Shown: one piece after another, positions 1 to 10,487 of the stretch
Position numbering within the stretch: the stretch's first letter is position 1
Layout of the letters: each line of letters starts with the position of its first letter
Assembly: GCA_015227615.1 (NCBI GenBank)
Contig: JAALGZ010000006.1
Span: forward strand, 1,550,001-1,614,000
Direction of reading: 5' to 3'
DNA length: 64,000 nt
From: Labyrinthula sp. Ha
Lineage: Eukaryota; Sar; Bigyra; Labyrinthulida; Labyrinthulaceae
The notes under the pieces: generated by a model
What the model was told of the DNA's origin: nothing
Database searches by the model: none
The model's input: the letters and a program-made list of their open reading frames with translations, nothing else
Program-made: the position numbers and the translations under genes

Positions 1-124
1 AAGTGCGAAAAGATGGTCAAAACATTTACTCTTAGTTTTGTTTTTCTTGTTGGTTATTGTTCATTTAGTATCATTGGCTGCGAGAAATACTTAAACCAAT
101 CATATTGCTGCTTTATCTTGTATT
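1..124. other. 5' flank of SRR1-like gene
   Basis: This is a short upstream stretch before the SRR1-like start codon. I see no convincing promoter element or upstream exon; the SRR1 reading frame begins with a good ATG at 125. Confidence 0.4.
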
Positions 125-838
125 ATGGAGAAAGATGGATTTATTGTTGTATCGAGACGCAGAGGATTTAAAGCCAAGCCTTCAATGGGAAAAAGACACA
201 ATAAAGACCTCGTACATGCTAAAACTGTTGGAGAATTAGATTCTGAGTATTCGAAATTATTTGAAGTCTTTAGAGGGTGTTTATCAAACAGTGTTTCAAA
301 CCTCTTGAAGAAGTGTAAAGAAAATGATGCAACTACTTTTAAGCAAATAGTTGTCATCGGACTAGGGAGTGTTTCAAAGGAGTTTTCAACAAAATCTATG
401 CTTCAATTTGTTTTTGTTTCTTTACTCAAAGAAGAGTTGAAGGATTGTTCATGTACCTTATATGATCCAGTCTTCAACAAGACAGATGAAACCTTTTTGA
501 ATAAGAAAGGATTTAAGGCAAGAAAAGAAAAATTCACTTTTAAAGATAAACAAACTTTTTCTAAAATATACTTTATGCCACATTGTCCTGGGAAGCTGTA
601 CAAAGAAGTTTTCACCAACCTATCAAAGGGTTCTGTTATAGTAGGAAACGATTTGAATATGTACAGTTTAAACTTTGCTTCTAACCCGAATTTTTTATTG
701 TATGCACAATTGAAAAATAATTCTCTCCATCAATATGAAATATTTGAACAAGAGGTTCCGCATATCCTGAGAGCCTTGAAAATGAAATATCAGGAGGCAT
801 TTTCAAATACAGTGTTAATCTACAAGATTTTGGAGTGA
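125..838 (+). CDS. SRR1-domain protein
   Basis: This 237-aa protein looks like the SRR1 family (plant SRR1, animal SRRD, yeast Ber1). Members are linked to circadian or phytochrome signalling and to haem or microtubule phenotypes, but no biochemical activity is settled. Visible signatures in family order are an N-terminal basic 'VVSRRRG' at residues 8-14, a 'VIGLGS' turn at 77-82, 'LYDPVFN' at 112-118, 'FMPHCP' at 150-155 and 'VGND' at 173-176. The length is normal for the family and no intron is needed. The gene ends in TGA and faces the left copy of the orphan 161-aa gene tail-to-tail, with 207 nt between stops. The family call is firm; the cellular role is not readable from sequence. Confidence 0.88.
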   Translation: MEKDGFIVVSRRRGFKAKPSMGKRHNKDLVHAKTVGELDSEYSKLFEVFRGCLSNSVSNLLKKCKENDATTFKQIVVIGLGSVSKEFSTKSMLQFVFVSLLKEELKDCSCTLYDPVFNKTDETFLNKKGFKARKEKFTFKDKQTFSKIYFMPHCPGKLYKEVFTNLSKGSVIVGNDLNMYSLNFASNPNFLLYAQLKNNSLHQYEIFEQEVPHILRALKMKYQEAFSNTVLIYKILE

Positions 839-991
839 AGAAAAGAATCTCTTTTTTGGGTTACAAGTTCCGGGAAAAGTAGTGTTTGAAAAGTTTTTGA
901 GGGGTTCATCGTTGAATTAACTGATGCAATAGAAATAAATTGGTGCTTTGTCCAAATATGAATAATAAGATTCTTGTTTAATAAGCGTAGA

Positions 992-2056
992 TTTGGAGTT
1001 CCTGTTTTTAAATACCTTAGTTAGACAACTGACTTTTACAGAATACTATTCTATAAAACAGGTTTCAGTCTCTTTGCAGGTGGCTCGTCTGGACAATCTA
1101 CTCTCTTTCTCTTTAGTGAGGTTTTTTTGTAGTTTTTTGGTTCTTCCTAACTCAGTATTTTGAATTATTTGCTTTGTCTTTAAGTTTTTGTCTTCTTTCT
1201 TCAGCTCAACTACTGAGGTTTCTCCATTCAGCTTGATCACCAAGGATATAGGTTTGAATCCTTCTCTTGGTTTCTCAAACTGTTGTTCTTCCTCATACTT
1301 TGAATAAATAGATGGAAACAGTTCAACTTTCTGTTCAACTTCCATATTCATGAAATGTTTTCTCTCTTCGTTTATAATTTGTTCAAGCTCAGTGCCAAGA
1401 ATGTCTTCATAGTCAAGAGAACCGTACTTCATCAACCACTCTTCCTCTGCTGCTTCTCTGAAGTTGGATAGTTTCAACACATCTCTATTTTCAGCTCCAA
1501 GGAACTTGTTAAAAAATTTAAAGGAAGTCATGTTTAATATTTTGTTTGTTAAATAACTTCTTCTTTGAAACCACTTTATTTAATTTTTCTTTTATGTCTA
1601 AACGGGACACATTCAGTGTGTGAAAATTCTGATCTGACCAGAATTATAGAAATAAATTTTGGGAAATCTAGAATCAATATTTCGATATTCTTACAAAGAC
1701 CAAATTATAGTTTGCTCTCTTGTACACTTATAATTTTAGTTTCTAAACAGGAAATGTTTGGTAAAGAAACAAATATACCACATGAAGTTCTTGCAGGTAG
1801 AGAAGAGTCTCTTTTTCTTGGATTTTATATTCCTAGTAAAATAAGCTAGAGCTATACGCTTGCTGTTCAAACAATACGAGTAGAGGTTGGATAACTCATA
1901 GGTGAACAATGAACTGAGAAGTGATAGTGACAACCTGTATTTGCTATTAGCAAATAATAAAATTTGCCTTCAACACAGTTAGCAACAACCACCCCCAAAA
2001 TTAAACTTGACAATCATAAACCAGTTCAGTTAAAATATATTTTGTGTTTCTCTTCA
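992..2056 (-). repeat. Left arm of 1,065-bp inverted duplication
   Basis: The reverse complement of this arm matches 7073..8137 base for base; paired positions always add up to 9129, so there is no indel. In the stretches I compared I found one substitution, near 1826/7303. The arm carries the whole orphan gene, about 525 bp upstream of it and about 54 bp downstream. Homology stops sharply at both ends, with no obvious target-site duplication and no transposase in the 5,016-bp spacer. Confidence 0.95.
1046..1531 (-). CDS. Orphan 161-aa protein, copy 1
   Basis: I do not recognise this protein. It is a soluble-looking, highly charged 161-aa product. Residues about 25-100 are acidic and likely helical, and the C-terminal third (about 110-155) is strongly basic with Lys/Arg-rich runs. 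No signal peptide, membrane segment or catalytic motif is visible. The ATG at 1531 is the first in frame and the gene ends in TAG. It lies wholly inside the left arm of the inverted duplication, and its protein is identical to copy 2 at 7598..8083. Preservation of an intact identical frame in both arms supports a real gene, unless the duplication is simply too young for decay. It converges on the SRR1-like gene. Confidence 0.6.
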   Translation of the reverse strand: MTSFKFFNKFLGAENRDVLKLSNFREAAEEEWLMKYGSLDYEDILGTELEQIINEERKHFMNMEVEQKVELFPSIYSKYEEEQQFEKPREGFKPISLVIKLNGETSVVELKKEDKNLKTKQIIQNTELGRTKKLQKNLTKEKESRLSRRATCKETETCFIE

Positions 2057-5000
2057 AAATATATGCTGTTACTAAGAAAATTTAAGTAAGCGTAGAGACC
2101 TACATTTTTTCTATGGGGCCATGGTTAACATTCGCTTAATGAAACAGTCGAGGAGAACTTTGAAGCAGGAAAAAACAAATCCATGACCTCAAAGATTTGT
2201 GGATTAAGAATAAAAAGAATAATATGGCAAGAAAGCTTATAATCAAATTACTTTAAATCTTTATCTCTAGAAAGAGATATGCTAGGACCCCTGATAAATG
2301 CCAAGTTTTGTACTTTACAAGTGAAGAGAGGTTTTCTAACATTTCATCAATGAACTCTACATGTATTGCTGAGGTAACAGTTACTATCTTTTTAACCAGT
2401 TAATCATACTCTTAATTTGCAACTTCCTCAGTTCAATTAGTCAGTTTATTGCTTCTTGTGATACCTAATATAATATAATCTTAGAAAGATAATTTGATAA
2501 CAATCAAGATCTTTGTCTTCCAATGTTATTTTATATCTAATGATAAACCTATTACCTCAAAGCTGGAAAATAAATTTTGTTATTGAAGATACTAGCATTA
2601 TGCAACTCTTACGATATTGTATAGAAAGTGAATTTATGTATCAACAGTAGCACATTTTCACTTTTTAAAGCTTTCTTGCTGCAACCGTGTAGGAACCGTC
2701 TTATAGCCCATTCTTATAGAATGGCTTTGTCTCTATCAAAGGCATATTAGGTTCAATAAAAGCAAATGGGCTACCAATGTAAGGGTATGTATCTGAACAG
2801 GAAAGGAAAGTGACAGAAGTCCGCACTCAAGTAGTTTCTACATCGTTGCTTCTTCTATCTGCATTGTTTCATGGTGTTGGCCCTCAACAACATAATGCCA
2901 TAACACTTGGGCAAAATTATGCTCAATCAAAACTAATTTACTAGCATTAAAGTGGTAATTTATTTCTGTATGTGAGTATGAATGCAATTTTTTATCTGTT
3001 TTGACTTTTTGTGTCTATTTGGCATTTCTTCTTGGTCGTCTAAAACTAAAAAAAACTAATGGCTAACTAAGAGCCGAGCAGAAATAGTAGTGGTTACTAG
3101 AATGATGACTATAATAGATGCACAAGTTACTAGAATTTTAAGCATTACAATATATCTATGCATTGCCAAACGATGCATTAAATTTTTAAATTTTAAGGAA
3201 TATTTTGTACTTTTAAATCCTAAGATGTCTAATAGAACACCTTAATGAAGGTATTATATAGTAACTTATGCTCATTCTTTACCAAGAATCTGTTTTACTC
3301 TACGTAATCATTTCAATTATTATAATTCTAAGCAAATATCCCCATGCTTGCAGCTCAAGTATTTGTTCTTATTTTTGTCAATTCAATTTTAACTTTCTTT
3401 TACGAGTCTAAGCTATTCAACGGTTTGTGTACCCGGAGCATATTCTTATCTACACTACTGCTTACATCATACACAATGATTGAACCACGATGTATATTTC
3501 CAGAGAGCAGATAGATTACCCATAAAAAGAATTATTATAAACTTAGATAACAACAATAAGAGTTTATAAGTGGAGCCACAAGCATTCTTGGGGGCTTACT
3601 TTCATGCCGCGTAATGTACGCCTAATTGGCTTTGGAAATCCTGCAGTTAAGACTCAGAAAAACATAACATTATAATGCAGAAATTGCAGGGCATTTTATG
3701 TGCTTAAGAAGAAGATTAAGTAAGAGATCAACTATTATATATACCAGATGACGCTATAAAACGGGTTTTCATGAAGATGGTAGTTACTAAGCTCATGTTC
3801 TTGTCTGTCTGGAACCAGGCTCCATTCTAAAAATGGAATCGTATTCAAGGTAATCTTTAAAAGTACAATTAACGAAGAATAGCGCTCCAATTATTAAAAC
3901 AAAAACTTAAAACTGTCACAATGAGCAGTCATTGTAGGAAAGAGGATTTTACCATGATTGATGATAAACATCTTTCTTTCTATGATGAAACTTGATACAT
4001 TTAACAGTCTTTATCTGCTTTTCCCAGCACTTCAAGGTTTCAGGGGTATTTGTCAACAGCATTTGCATTATAAACTTTTTAATTTTTTGGTCAGCTTCAA
4101 TCCTTATGTTGTATTGGCGAATTATGATCTCGCGTCTAGGAAGCCTCTTCATAGTATGTATTTTTAAGTGTGTCCTTGAGTTGATAAGGTAGTAAAAAGT
4201 ATTTAGGAGTGAAATCAATCTCATTATAGTTCCTCTCTAGCGACTCAAACTCTTTTATTAGGCATCATATGTTGGTTTCAAAAACCACGCACTTTAATGA
4301 CCGAATTATACTTTATTAGTTGCCTTAGGAAGCCACCAGGTTTATATAGCTCTACACCCATATAAAGAAAACAGTAGTTCTGTAAAGAGCATTTATATAA
4401 CCAGAATTTGGTATTAACTATAAAATGACTCATGTAAACAAAATTTGCTGCGTTGATGGATTGTCAAGTGTTGCTGGTAAAATTTCGTGTTCAATATGAT
4501 CTAGGTCAGGTCTAGTCAAAAAATTTTTATTTTTAATTTCATAATAAACTTCATAATCAGAAAATGTCATGATTAAAACCTAAACGGACGCATAGGACTG
4601 TTTAAGATTAATTACATGAACAAAATTTTCTAAGTTTTTTCAAGAGAATCTTTATCTTTATATGAAGTTTAGTAAGCCCTAAGACTTGTTGGTTTCATCA
4701 GAAGATGCATAGCAAAAAGAAATCTGTACACCCGGTGGAAAAAACTAAGACTACTCCATAGCACTCATTCATACTTGTAGAGTGGTTAAAAAAAATCCAT
4801 AGGTATAATAACTATTAGTCACAGTACTTCCATAGTAACTCCCAAGGAAGAATTTAGCCGTAGATAATAGCCGTAAATAATAGTTTTCCAGTAAATAAAC
4901 CAAAGAAATTACGAGAAAACTTGCTGAACACGGCACTCACTTGGTATTATTCCCACTATCATTGTAATACTAAGTTAAGTGCTACAGCCTTTTGCCCTTT

Positions 5001-7072
5001 ATTCATAGAACTTACAACTTAGGACAAGACCTTAAAGTTCTTAAATCCATGCAAGACATATTGCTAGCAATCACCGATAATGTTAGACTATTTTGTACGT
5101 CGTAGTGTTTATCATCTAGACATGTATTGCTGAAGTGAAGAAGCATGGGAAAAAAGAAGAAGCTAACAATTTATTTAAGAGAATGTAACTAGCAGTGTAA
5201 TTACATCCCTATCGTAATGACTTAGAGCGAGTATCAATTCTAATATGTTATTTAGAAAAGATCAAAATCTTCAAAGGTCAAGATCTGTGAGTTGATACTT
5301 GTTTCCAAGATACTGGGACAAGGGTAGACTTTTAGAAAAGAAAGTCACATCAAAATAGCGATAATAGATACTAATATAAAGAAAAATAGCTATAGTGAAC
5401 AAAACATTATTTTTTTTGCTTAATATTTCTTCTATTTTATTTTTACTTAAGACTGCAATGATACTTCAAAGTTGGTTTCATGAAAATATATTATTTTGGT
5501 CGCAGAAACATTGTACTTCAACACAATCTTAAGCAATACCTAAGATAGATGGGTCAACTGAAGGGATTTTATTATTTAAATTTATTCTTTAAGAAGATGA
5601 TATAAATTTAAAGCACAATAGTATACTTACCTACAGCCACTATGAAAAGAGAAAGCACATTATGCTTTGGTAGACACATTTTTGACTGTGTATGAGAGAC
5701 TACACTAATATATGTTAGTTATTAATCCGTATCCGGTGTAGTCTAGATCAAGGTAAAACACATGCATGGTATTTTCAAAAAATATTTGATAAGCTAAAAA
5801 CTAATAGAAAAAACTTTATCAAATATAGTCAAACAGTTTGAGTTCTCTATAGGTTAAAATTAAGTTGTTTAAAATCCAGTAGACTGAACAAAGTAAAAGT
5901 ATTCAAAGGCGAAGGAACATATGATCTAAAATTGAAAAAGCAAGTTAAGTTATCTATTAAGAGTGATACATACCAGTTGGCTGACTAAAAACCAAAATCA
6001 ATAAACAAAATACTGCAACTAGCTAGCTATATGCACCATAGACGGCTTTCAAACTTGAGAAAATAAAAAATAGTGACCTATTAGCAAGCACAGAAAATTT
6101 AGTCTTTGTATATCCTATAAAAAACTCCATCTTAATAACTCTATTGCATTCAGCAGCTTAGGCAGCACTTGGTAGAGTTGTTCATGTTCATCAAAAGTTT
6201 TAATCTTTTATAATTTTTGGCATTATATGATAGTCCATTTGATGCCTTGCTTAGAAAAGCATCTCTTCTGCAGGCAGTTCTAACCAAGGCAGCAATTATT
6301 CTTAGAAAGAAATAATGTTTCTTATCATAGGTTATGAACAATTGGTGTGAGAATAGATTAATCGAGATGTACCAAATTTGAATTAAACCGTAAATCTATG
6401 CTTGATAAGATTACTTTGATCGCTATGAGTTAAAATCACAAATATCTGCTCTCCAGGTTCAAGTATGAACCCTCAGCTCCAAAGAAGTAACTATTTTTTG
6501 TATTCCTCATGATTTGTGAAATAATGCCCAAAGAGTGAGAATTATTGGCAAGTGTTCTACATTTTAGGTTAGAATAATTTACAGAGGAGTTGCACTTACA
6601 ATAGGAGATTTCTCCTGATGGGTTAAGACTTATATTAGTCATTTTGAGCAAGAAGCATAACTTTGTGGAGATGCTAAAACCCATAGATTACCAATAGTAT
6701 CACCTTGAGCTTTTTGTGATCGTGTTATTCAACAGTGCAAAGGGGATTTATTATTTTTGGTAACTCCATAAATGAATTATGTCATGGATTAGAAGAATTC
6801 TAGTTAAGAAAATTTGAGTAGAAAAAGCTCTTGCTCTAGATTAGAATGAAGCGAAAATAACCAAGAATAATGTTAGATTCATATGTGAACTATGTCGTAT
6901 ATTTCTGAAAATATGTGCAGTAAAAGGGCAAAGTTAATTGCTGAGAATATTGTGCATGAAAGATTTGTCAACTACTGCCTAACCAATATGACACGTTGCA
7001 TTGGTGCTTTCGGATTATGCTAAATATTTCTAAATGGCTATGGAGATCTATTTCCAATCAACGCCTTAATTA
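2057..7072. other. Gene-free spacer between inverted arms
   Basis: These 5,016 bp are AT-rich and carry only short open frames with no recognisable motif. I see no transposase, reverse transcriptase, RNA gene or clear tandem repeat. Nothing here explains how the flanking arms were copied. Confidence 0.6.
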
Positions 7073-8137
7073 TGAAGAGAAACACAAAATATATTTTAAC
7101 TGAACTGGTTTATGATTGTCAAGTTTAATTTTGGGGGTGGTTGTTGCTAACTGTGTTGAAGGCAAATTTTATTATTTGCTAATAGCAAATACAGGTTGTC
7201 ACTATCACTTCTCAGTTCATTGTTCACCTATGAGTTATCCAACCTCTACTCGTATTGTTTGAACAGCAAGCGTATAGCTCTAGCTTATTTTACTAGGAAT
7301 ATTAAATCCAAGAAAAAGAGACTCTTCTCTACCTGCAAGAACTTCATGTGGTATATTTGTTTCTTTACCAAACATTTCCTGTTTAGAAACTAAAATTATA
7401 AGTGTACAAGAGAGCAAACTATAATTTGGTCTTTGTAAGAATATCGAAATATTGATTCTAGATTTCCCAAAATTTATTTCTATAATTCTGGTCAGATCAG
7501 AATTTTCACACACTGAATGTGTCCCGTTTAGACATAAAAGAAAAATTAAATAAAGTGGTTTCAAAGAAGAAGTTATTTAACAAACAAAATATTAAACATG
7601 ACTTCCTTTAAATTTTTTAACAAGTTCCTTGGAGCTGAAAATAGAGATGTGTTGAAACTATCCAACTTCAGAGAAGCAGCAGAGGAAGAGTGGTTGATGA
7701 AGTACGGTTCTCTTGACTATGAAGACATTCTTGGCACTGAGCTTGAACAAATTATAAACGAAGAGAGAAAACATTTCATGAATATGGAAGTTGAACAGAA
7801 AGTTGAACTGTTTCCATCTATTTATTCAAAGTATGAGGAAGAACAACAGTTTGAGAAACCAAGAGAAGGATTCAAACCTATATCCTTGGTGATCAAGCTG
7901 AATGGAGAAACCTCAGTAGTTGAGCTGAAGAAAGAAGACAAAAACTTAAAGACAAAGCAAATAATTCAAAATACTGAGTTAGGAAGAACCAAAAAACTAC
8001 AAAAAAACCTCACTAAAGAGAAAGAGAGTAGATTGTCCAGACGAGCCACCTGCAAAGAGACTGAAACCTGTTTTATAGAATAGTATTCTGTAAAAGTCAG
8101 TTGTCTAACTAAGGTATTTAAAAACAGGAACTCCAAA
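7073..8137 (+). repeat. Right arm of 1,065-bp inverted duplication
   Basis: This arm is the inverted partner of 992..2056, with no indels and about one difference seen. It begins about 525 bp upstream of the orphan gene and ends 54 bp past its stop. The unit copied is therefore one gene with its probable promoter and 3' end. Outside both arms the flanks are unrelated. Confidence 0.95.
7598..8083 (+). CDS. Orphan 161-aa protein, copy 2
   Basis: This is the identical protein twin of the gene at 1046..1531: an acidic, probably helical N-terminal two thirds and a Lys/Arg-rich tail, with no recognised domain. The ATG at 7598 is preceded by an in-frame TAA, so the start is well set. Unlike copy 1 it has no tail-to-tail partner; the next gene (eL32) runs in the same direction about 950 bp further on. 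Because the complete upstream region is included in the duplicated arm, both copies could be expressed. The function is unknown. Confidence 0.6.
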   Translation: MTSFKFFNKFLGAENRDVLKLSNFREAAEEEWLMKYGSLDYEDILGTELEQIINEERKHFMNMEVEQKVELFPSIYSKYEEEQQFEKPREGFKPISLVIKLNGETSVVELKKEDKNLKTKQIIQNTELGRTKKLQKNLTKEKESRLSRRATCKETETCFIE

Positions 8138-9036
8138 ATTAAGTTTGGTTACATCTTTCAATTTCCTTCGAGAAGCATTAAGATTAGAAATAAGCTTCGG
8201 TGAACAAGTAACAGAGGACAGAAGATATCGAAGAGCAGAATAATTTCAAACTCTAGTCGCGCAGAATATTTGCACTGCATAAGACGGTTTCCCAGGATTT
8301 GAATCATAAGAAAATCATAGTTAATCAAGCCCTCAGCTTTCTTACTTTTACATTGTACCGAAATAAAGCAATAGGCATACGTCACGAAATAGAAGGAAAA
8401 CACTGCTTAAGGTTCTTGCAATAATAGCATGCTTAATGATACATACAAAAAGTGCATCTAGTATACTGAGATAAAGAAAAACATAATCAATATTTCTCCG
8501 ATACAAACCCTGATCCAAGTATTCCATTTGTATGATGTCTCATTATTCTAACGAGTAACAACTCTTCGGTCAAGAAATTTTACCCTGCCTCTTTATGAAA
8601 GAGTATATAAGCAAAACTATGGTTGAAAACAAATATTTCAATAAGCCCTAAGATTATAAGTCTTCCTTCGCAGATTAGCTAACAGCTTCAGCTAATGCGA
8701 AAAATTTGCGTTGCAAAACTCTAAAATCCTCTCCTTCTAAACAAAATTTCCCTGCAACAAATCGCCAAAGTTTGGTTGCACAATCACTTCCAAATCATCT
8801 TCTATCCAAATGATCTTAAACAGAAAAACCAGGTCAAAAATAGTTTTGGCATGAAGTTGATTTCTATTTCTTTTCTGGTTTTCTTTTCGAGTTAACAATT
8901 TCTATTAAGGTCATAACGTTAAAGTATTAGCAGAAATGCAAACTAGAATGTCATTGGATAGTTGCAATAGTATCATTGGACCATTAAATTGCCCAAAATA
9001 TTGAAACATAAGAAACCAACAAATATATAACATCAA
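8138..9036. other. Intergenic region upstream of eL32
   Basis: This is an AT-rich spacer of about 900 bp between the right arm and eL32. It probably holds the eL32 promoter, but I see no element I can name with confidence. Confidence 0.4.
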
Positions 9037-9441
9037 ATGGCTGGACCTGCACCTCTTTTTCGTAAGAAGATTGTAAAAAAACACAAAAAAACTTTCAAAC
9101 GCCACCAATGCGATCGATTTGCAAGAGTTGGTGAAAGTTGGAGAAAACCAAAAGGTATTGATGGACCAGTAAGAAGAAGATTCAAAGGTGCTATTCGTAT
9201 GCCTAAAATCGGGTACAAGAGTGATAAAGAAACAAGATTTATGCTTCCAAATGGATTTTTCAAGTTTTCTGTGAGCAATGTTAAGGACTTAGATATGCTT
9301 CTTATGCATAACAGAACATACTGTGCAGAAATTTCGCATAACGTAGGAAAAAAGACAAGAACAGCAATCCTTGAAAGGGCAAGAGAATTGAACGTAAAAG
9401 TTCTGAATGGTGATGGAAAACTTAGAGAAGAAGAAAATTAA
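9037..9441 (+). CDS. RPL32: Large-subunit ribosomal protein eL32
   Basis: This is a complete 134-aa eL32 (L32e), a structural protein of the cytosolic 60S subunit that binds 25/28S rRNA. The family is recognisable throughout: basic 'KKHKKTFKRHQ' near residue 14, 'SWRKPKGIDGPVRRRFKG' at about 34-51, 'MPKIGY' at about 55-60, 'LLMHNRTYCAEI' at about 88-99, and the conserved 'RARELN' helix near the C-terminus. The length is typical and the frame is intronless. The stop lies 96 nt from the stop of the convergent membrane-protein gene. As a housekeeping gene it anchors the reading that this is an active nuclear gene cluster. Confidence 0.97.
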   Translation: MAGPAPLFRKKIVKKHKKTFKRHQCDRFARVGESWRKPKGIDGPVRRRFKGAIRMPKIGYKSDKETRFMLPNGFFKFSVSNVKDLDMLLMHNRTYCAEISHNVGKKTRTAILERARELNVKVLNGDGKLREEEN

Positions 9442-9537
9442 GGGCTTTTCGTTCACTTACAACTTCAATTCTATTTTTTCTCAAACAAGTTGCTCCACAC
9501 GATTTACCAATTGTCACAAAGCAAGAACACTCTTCCA

Positions 9538-9975
9538 TCAAAGAGTACCGTCAGACTCATTACCAGACTCATAGCTATCATCTGACTCTTCTTCCTCAGA
9601 TTTTAATTCTTTCATAGCAAGTTCATGGAGATTATCCATACTTTTCACAGAAAACTTGTGCAAATCATCCATAGCCCTCTTCTTAGTTTCTTTGGATTCA
9701 CTCTTTAGTCTTTCTCTACTTGCTATGAATGCTTTTATCACCTTTATCTGGTCGTCTGTTAAGTTATGTGGTAAGTGTTCAGAGAATCCAGGATTGTAAT
9801 TCTTCTCAGAAGTCTTGAGAGCAGATCCAATTATTAATACCAGGAAGGCTAACTTTTCGAACGGTAACCGTAAGATCATTGCGAGATAGTATAAACCAAA
9901 TCCAATTACAGCGAATTGGACAAACTGGTTGCCCATGGCAGACGTTTGACTGCTAGATTTTTTTCGCTTCGACAT
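9538..9975 (-). CDS. Small two-helix membrane protein
   Basis: This 145-aa protein is not a family I recognise. The start is taken at the ATG at 9975 because the open frame further upstream has no ATG. A short basic N-terminus (KRKK) precedes one or two hydrophobic segments at about residues 16-36 and 41-52. A charged helical region with Lys/Glu-rich stretches follows, and the tail is strongly acidic and Ser-rich (about 123-145). This layout suggests a tail facing the cytosol with phosphorylatable acidic serines, possibly an ER or nuclear-envelope protein; that is inference. It converges on eL32 and is divergent from the 137-aa gene, with 98 bp between the two start codons, so the two probably share a promoter region. 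Confidence 0.7.
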   Translation of the reverse strand: MSKRKKSSSQTSAMGNQFVQFAVIGFGLYYLAMILRLPFEKLAFLVLIIGSALKTSEKNYNPGFSEHLPHNLTDDQIKVIKAFIASRERLKSESKETKKRAMDDLHKFSVKSMDNLHELAMKELKSEEEESDDSYESGNESDGTL

Positions 9976-10073
9976 TATTATTGTTACGCTGCTTTCCGCT
10001 ATTAAAAGGATTTTGGGCAATCAGATGCTAATTATTTTGGGAAATTTTAAATTGACTACGAATACGGATTAAA
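9976..10073. promoter_or_regulatory. Shared divergent promoter region
   Basis: Only 98 bp separate the start codons of two genes that read outward, so both promoters must lie here or inside the genes. No specific motif was identified. It is the only tight head-to-head arrangement in the window. Confidence 0.45.
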
Positions 10074-10487
10074 ATGGATAAAGACAAGTCGAACTCAGAG
10101 ATAGATCTTCATACGGACCCCGTGATGCATGATGGAAATATGAGAAACGTGAATGAAAATGAAATTCCTAGTGATAAGAAATCAGGTTTTGATTTTGATG
10201 ACATAATTCCTATGGATAAGTTGCAAAATGGAGTGACGCAAGCGTCCAAGTTTCTGAGTTTTGGCGTAGAAAAAATAAAAACAAAAGCAGTTGAAGTTAA
10301 TGCTGAGTTGGAGAAAAATGAAAATTTTCAAAAGTTAAAGATTAAAACTCAAGAAGGATTTGAAAGGACAAAGGAAGAAGTTCAGAAACTTGGTGAAAAC
10401 TTTAATGAGAATGTGAAACCTGTTCTGGAGGAAAAATATCGAGATGTAAAGAAGAAGGTCGAGGATTCCTTTAAGAAGAAAGATTAG
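10074..10487 (+). CDS. Helical 137-aa protein
   Basis: I cannot assign this to a family. The N-terminal 40 residues are polar and acidic. Residues about 45-135 form long amphipathic helices with regular Lys/Glu and hydrophobic spacing ('SKFLSFGVEKIKTKAVEV', 'GFERTKEEVQKLGENF'), ending in a basic 'KKVEDSFKKKD'. This resembles lipid-surface binding or LEA/apolipoprotein-like helices, and more loosely the C-terminal tails of some ArfGAPs. No signal peptide is seen. The ATG at 10074 is the first in frame and the stop is TAG. It is divergent from the small membrane protein. The gene looks genuine from its composition and intact frame; the role is unknown. Confidence 0.65.
   Translation: MDKDKSNSEIDLHTDPVMHDGNMRNVNENEIPSDKKSGFDFDDIIPMDKLQNGVTQASKFLSFGVEKIKTKAVEVNAELEKNENFQKLKIKTQEGFERTKEEVQKLGENFNENVKPVLEEKYRDVKKKVEDSFKKKD

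Noticed and set aside
1565-1849. 94-codon frame antisense and divergent to the orphan gene (also at 7280..7564)
   Set aside because: It starts at TTG and shows no motif. The only sequence difference I found between the arms changes an amino acid in it, so there is no sign of selection.
2057-7072. The inverted arms as terminal repeats of a large DNA transposon
   Set aside because: There is no transposase in the spacer, no target-site duplication, and each arm contains a complete gene, so a gene duplication fits better.
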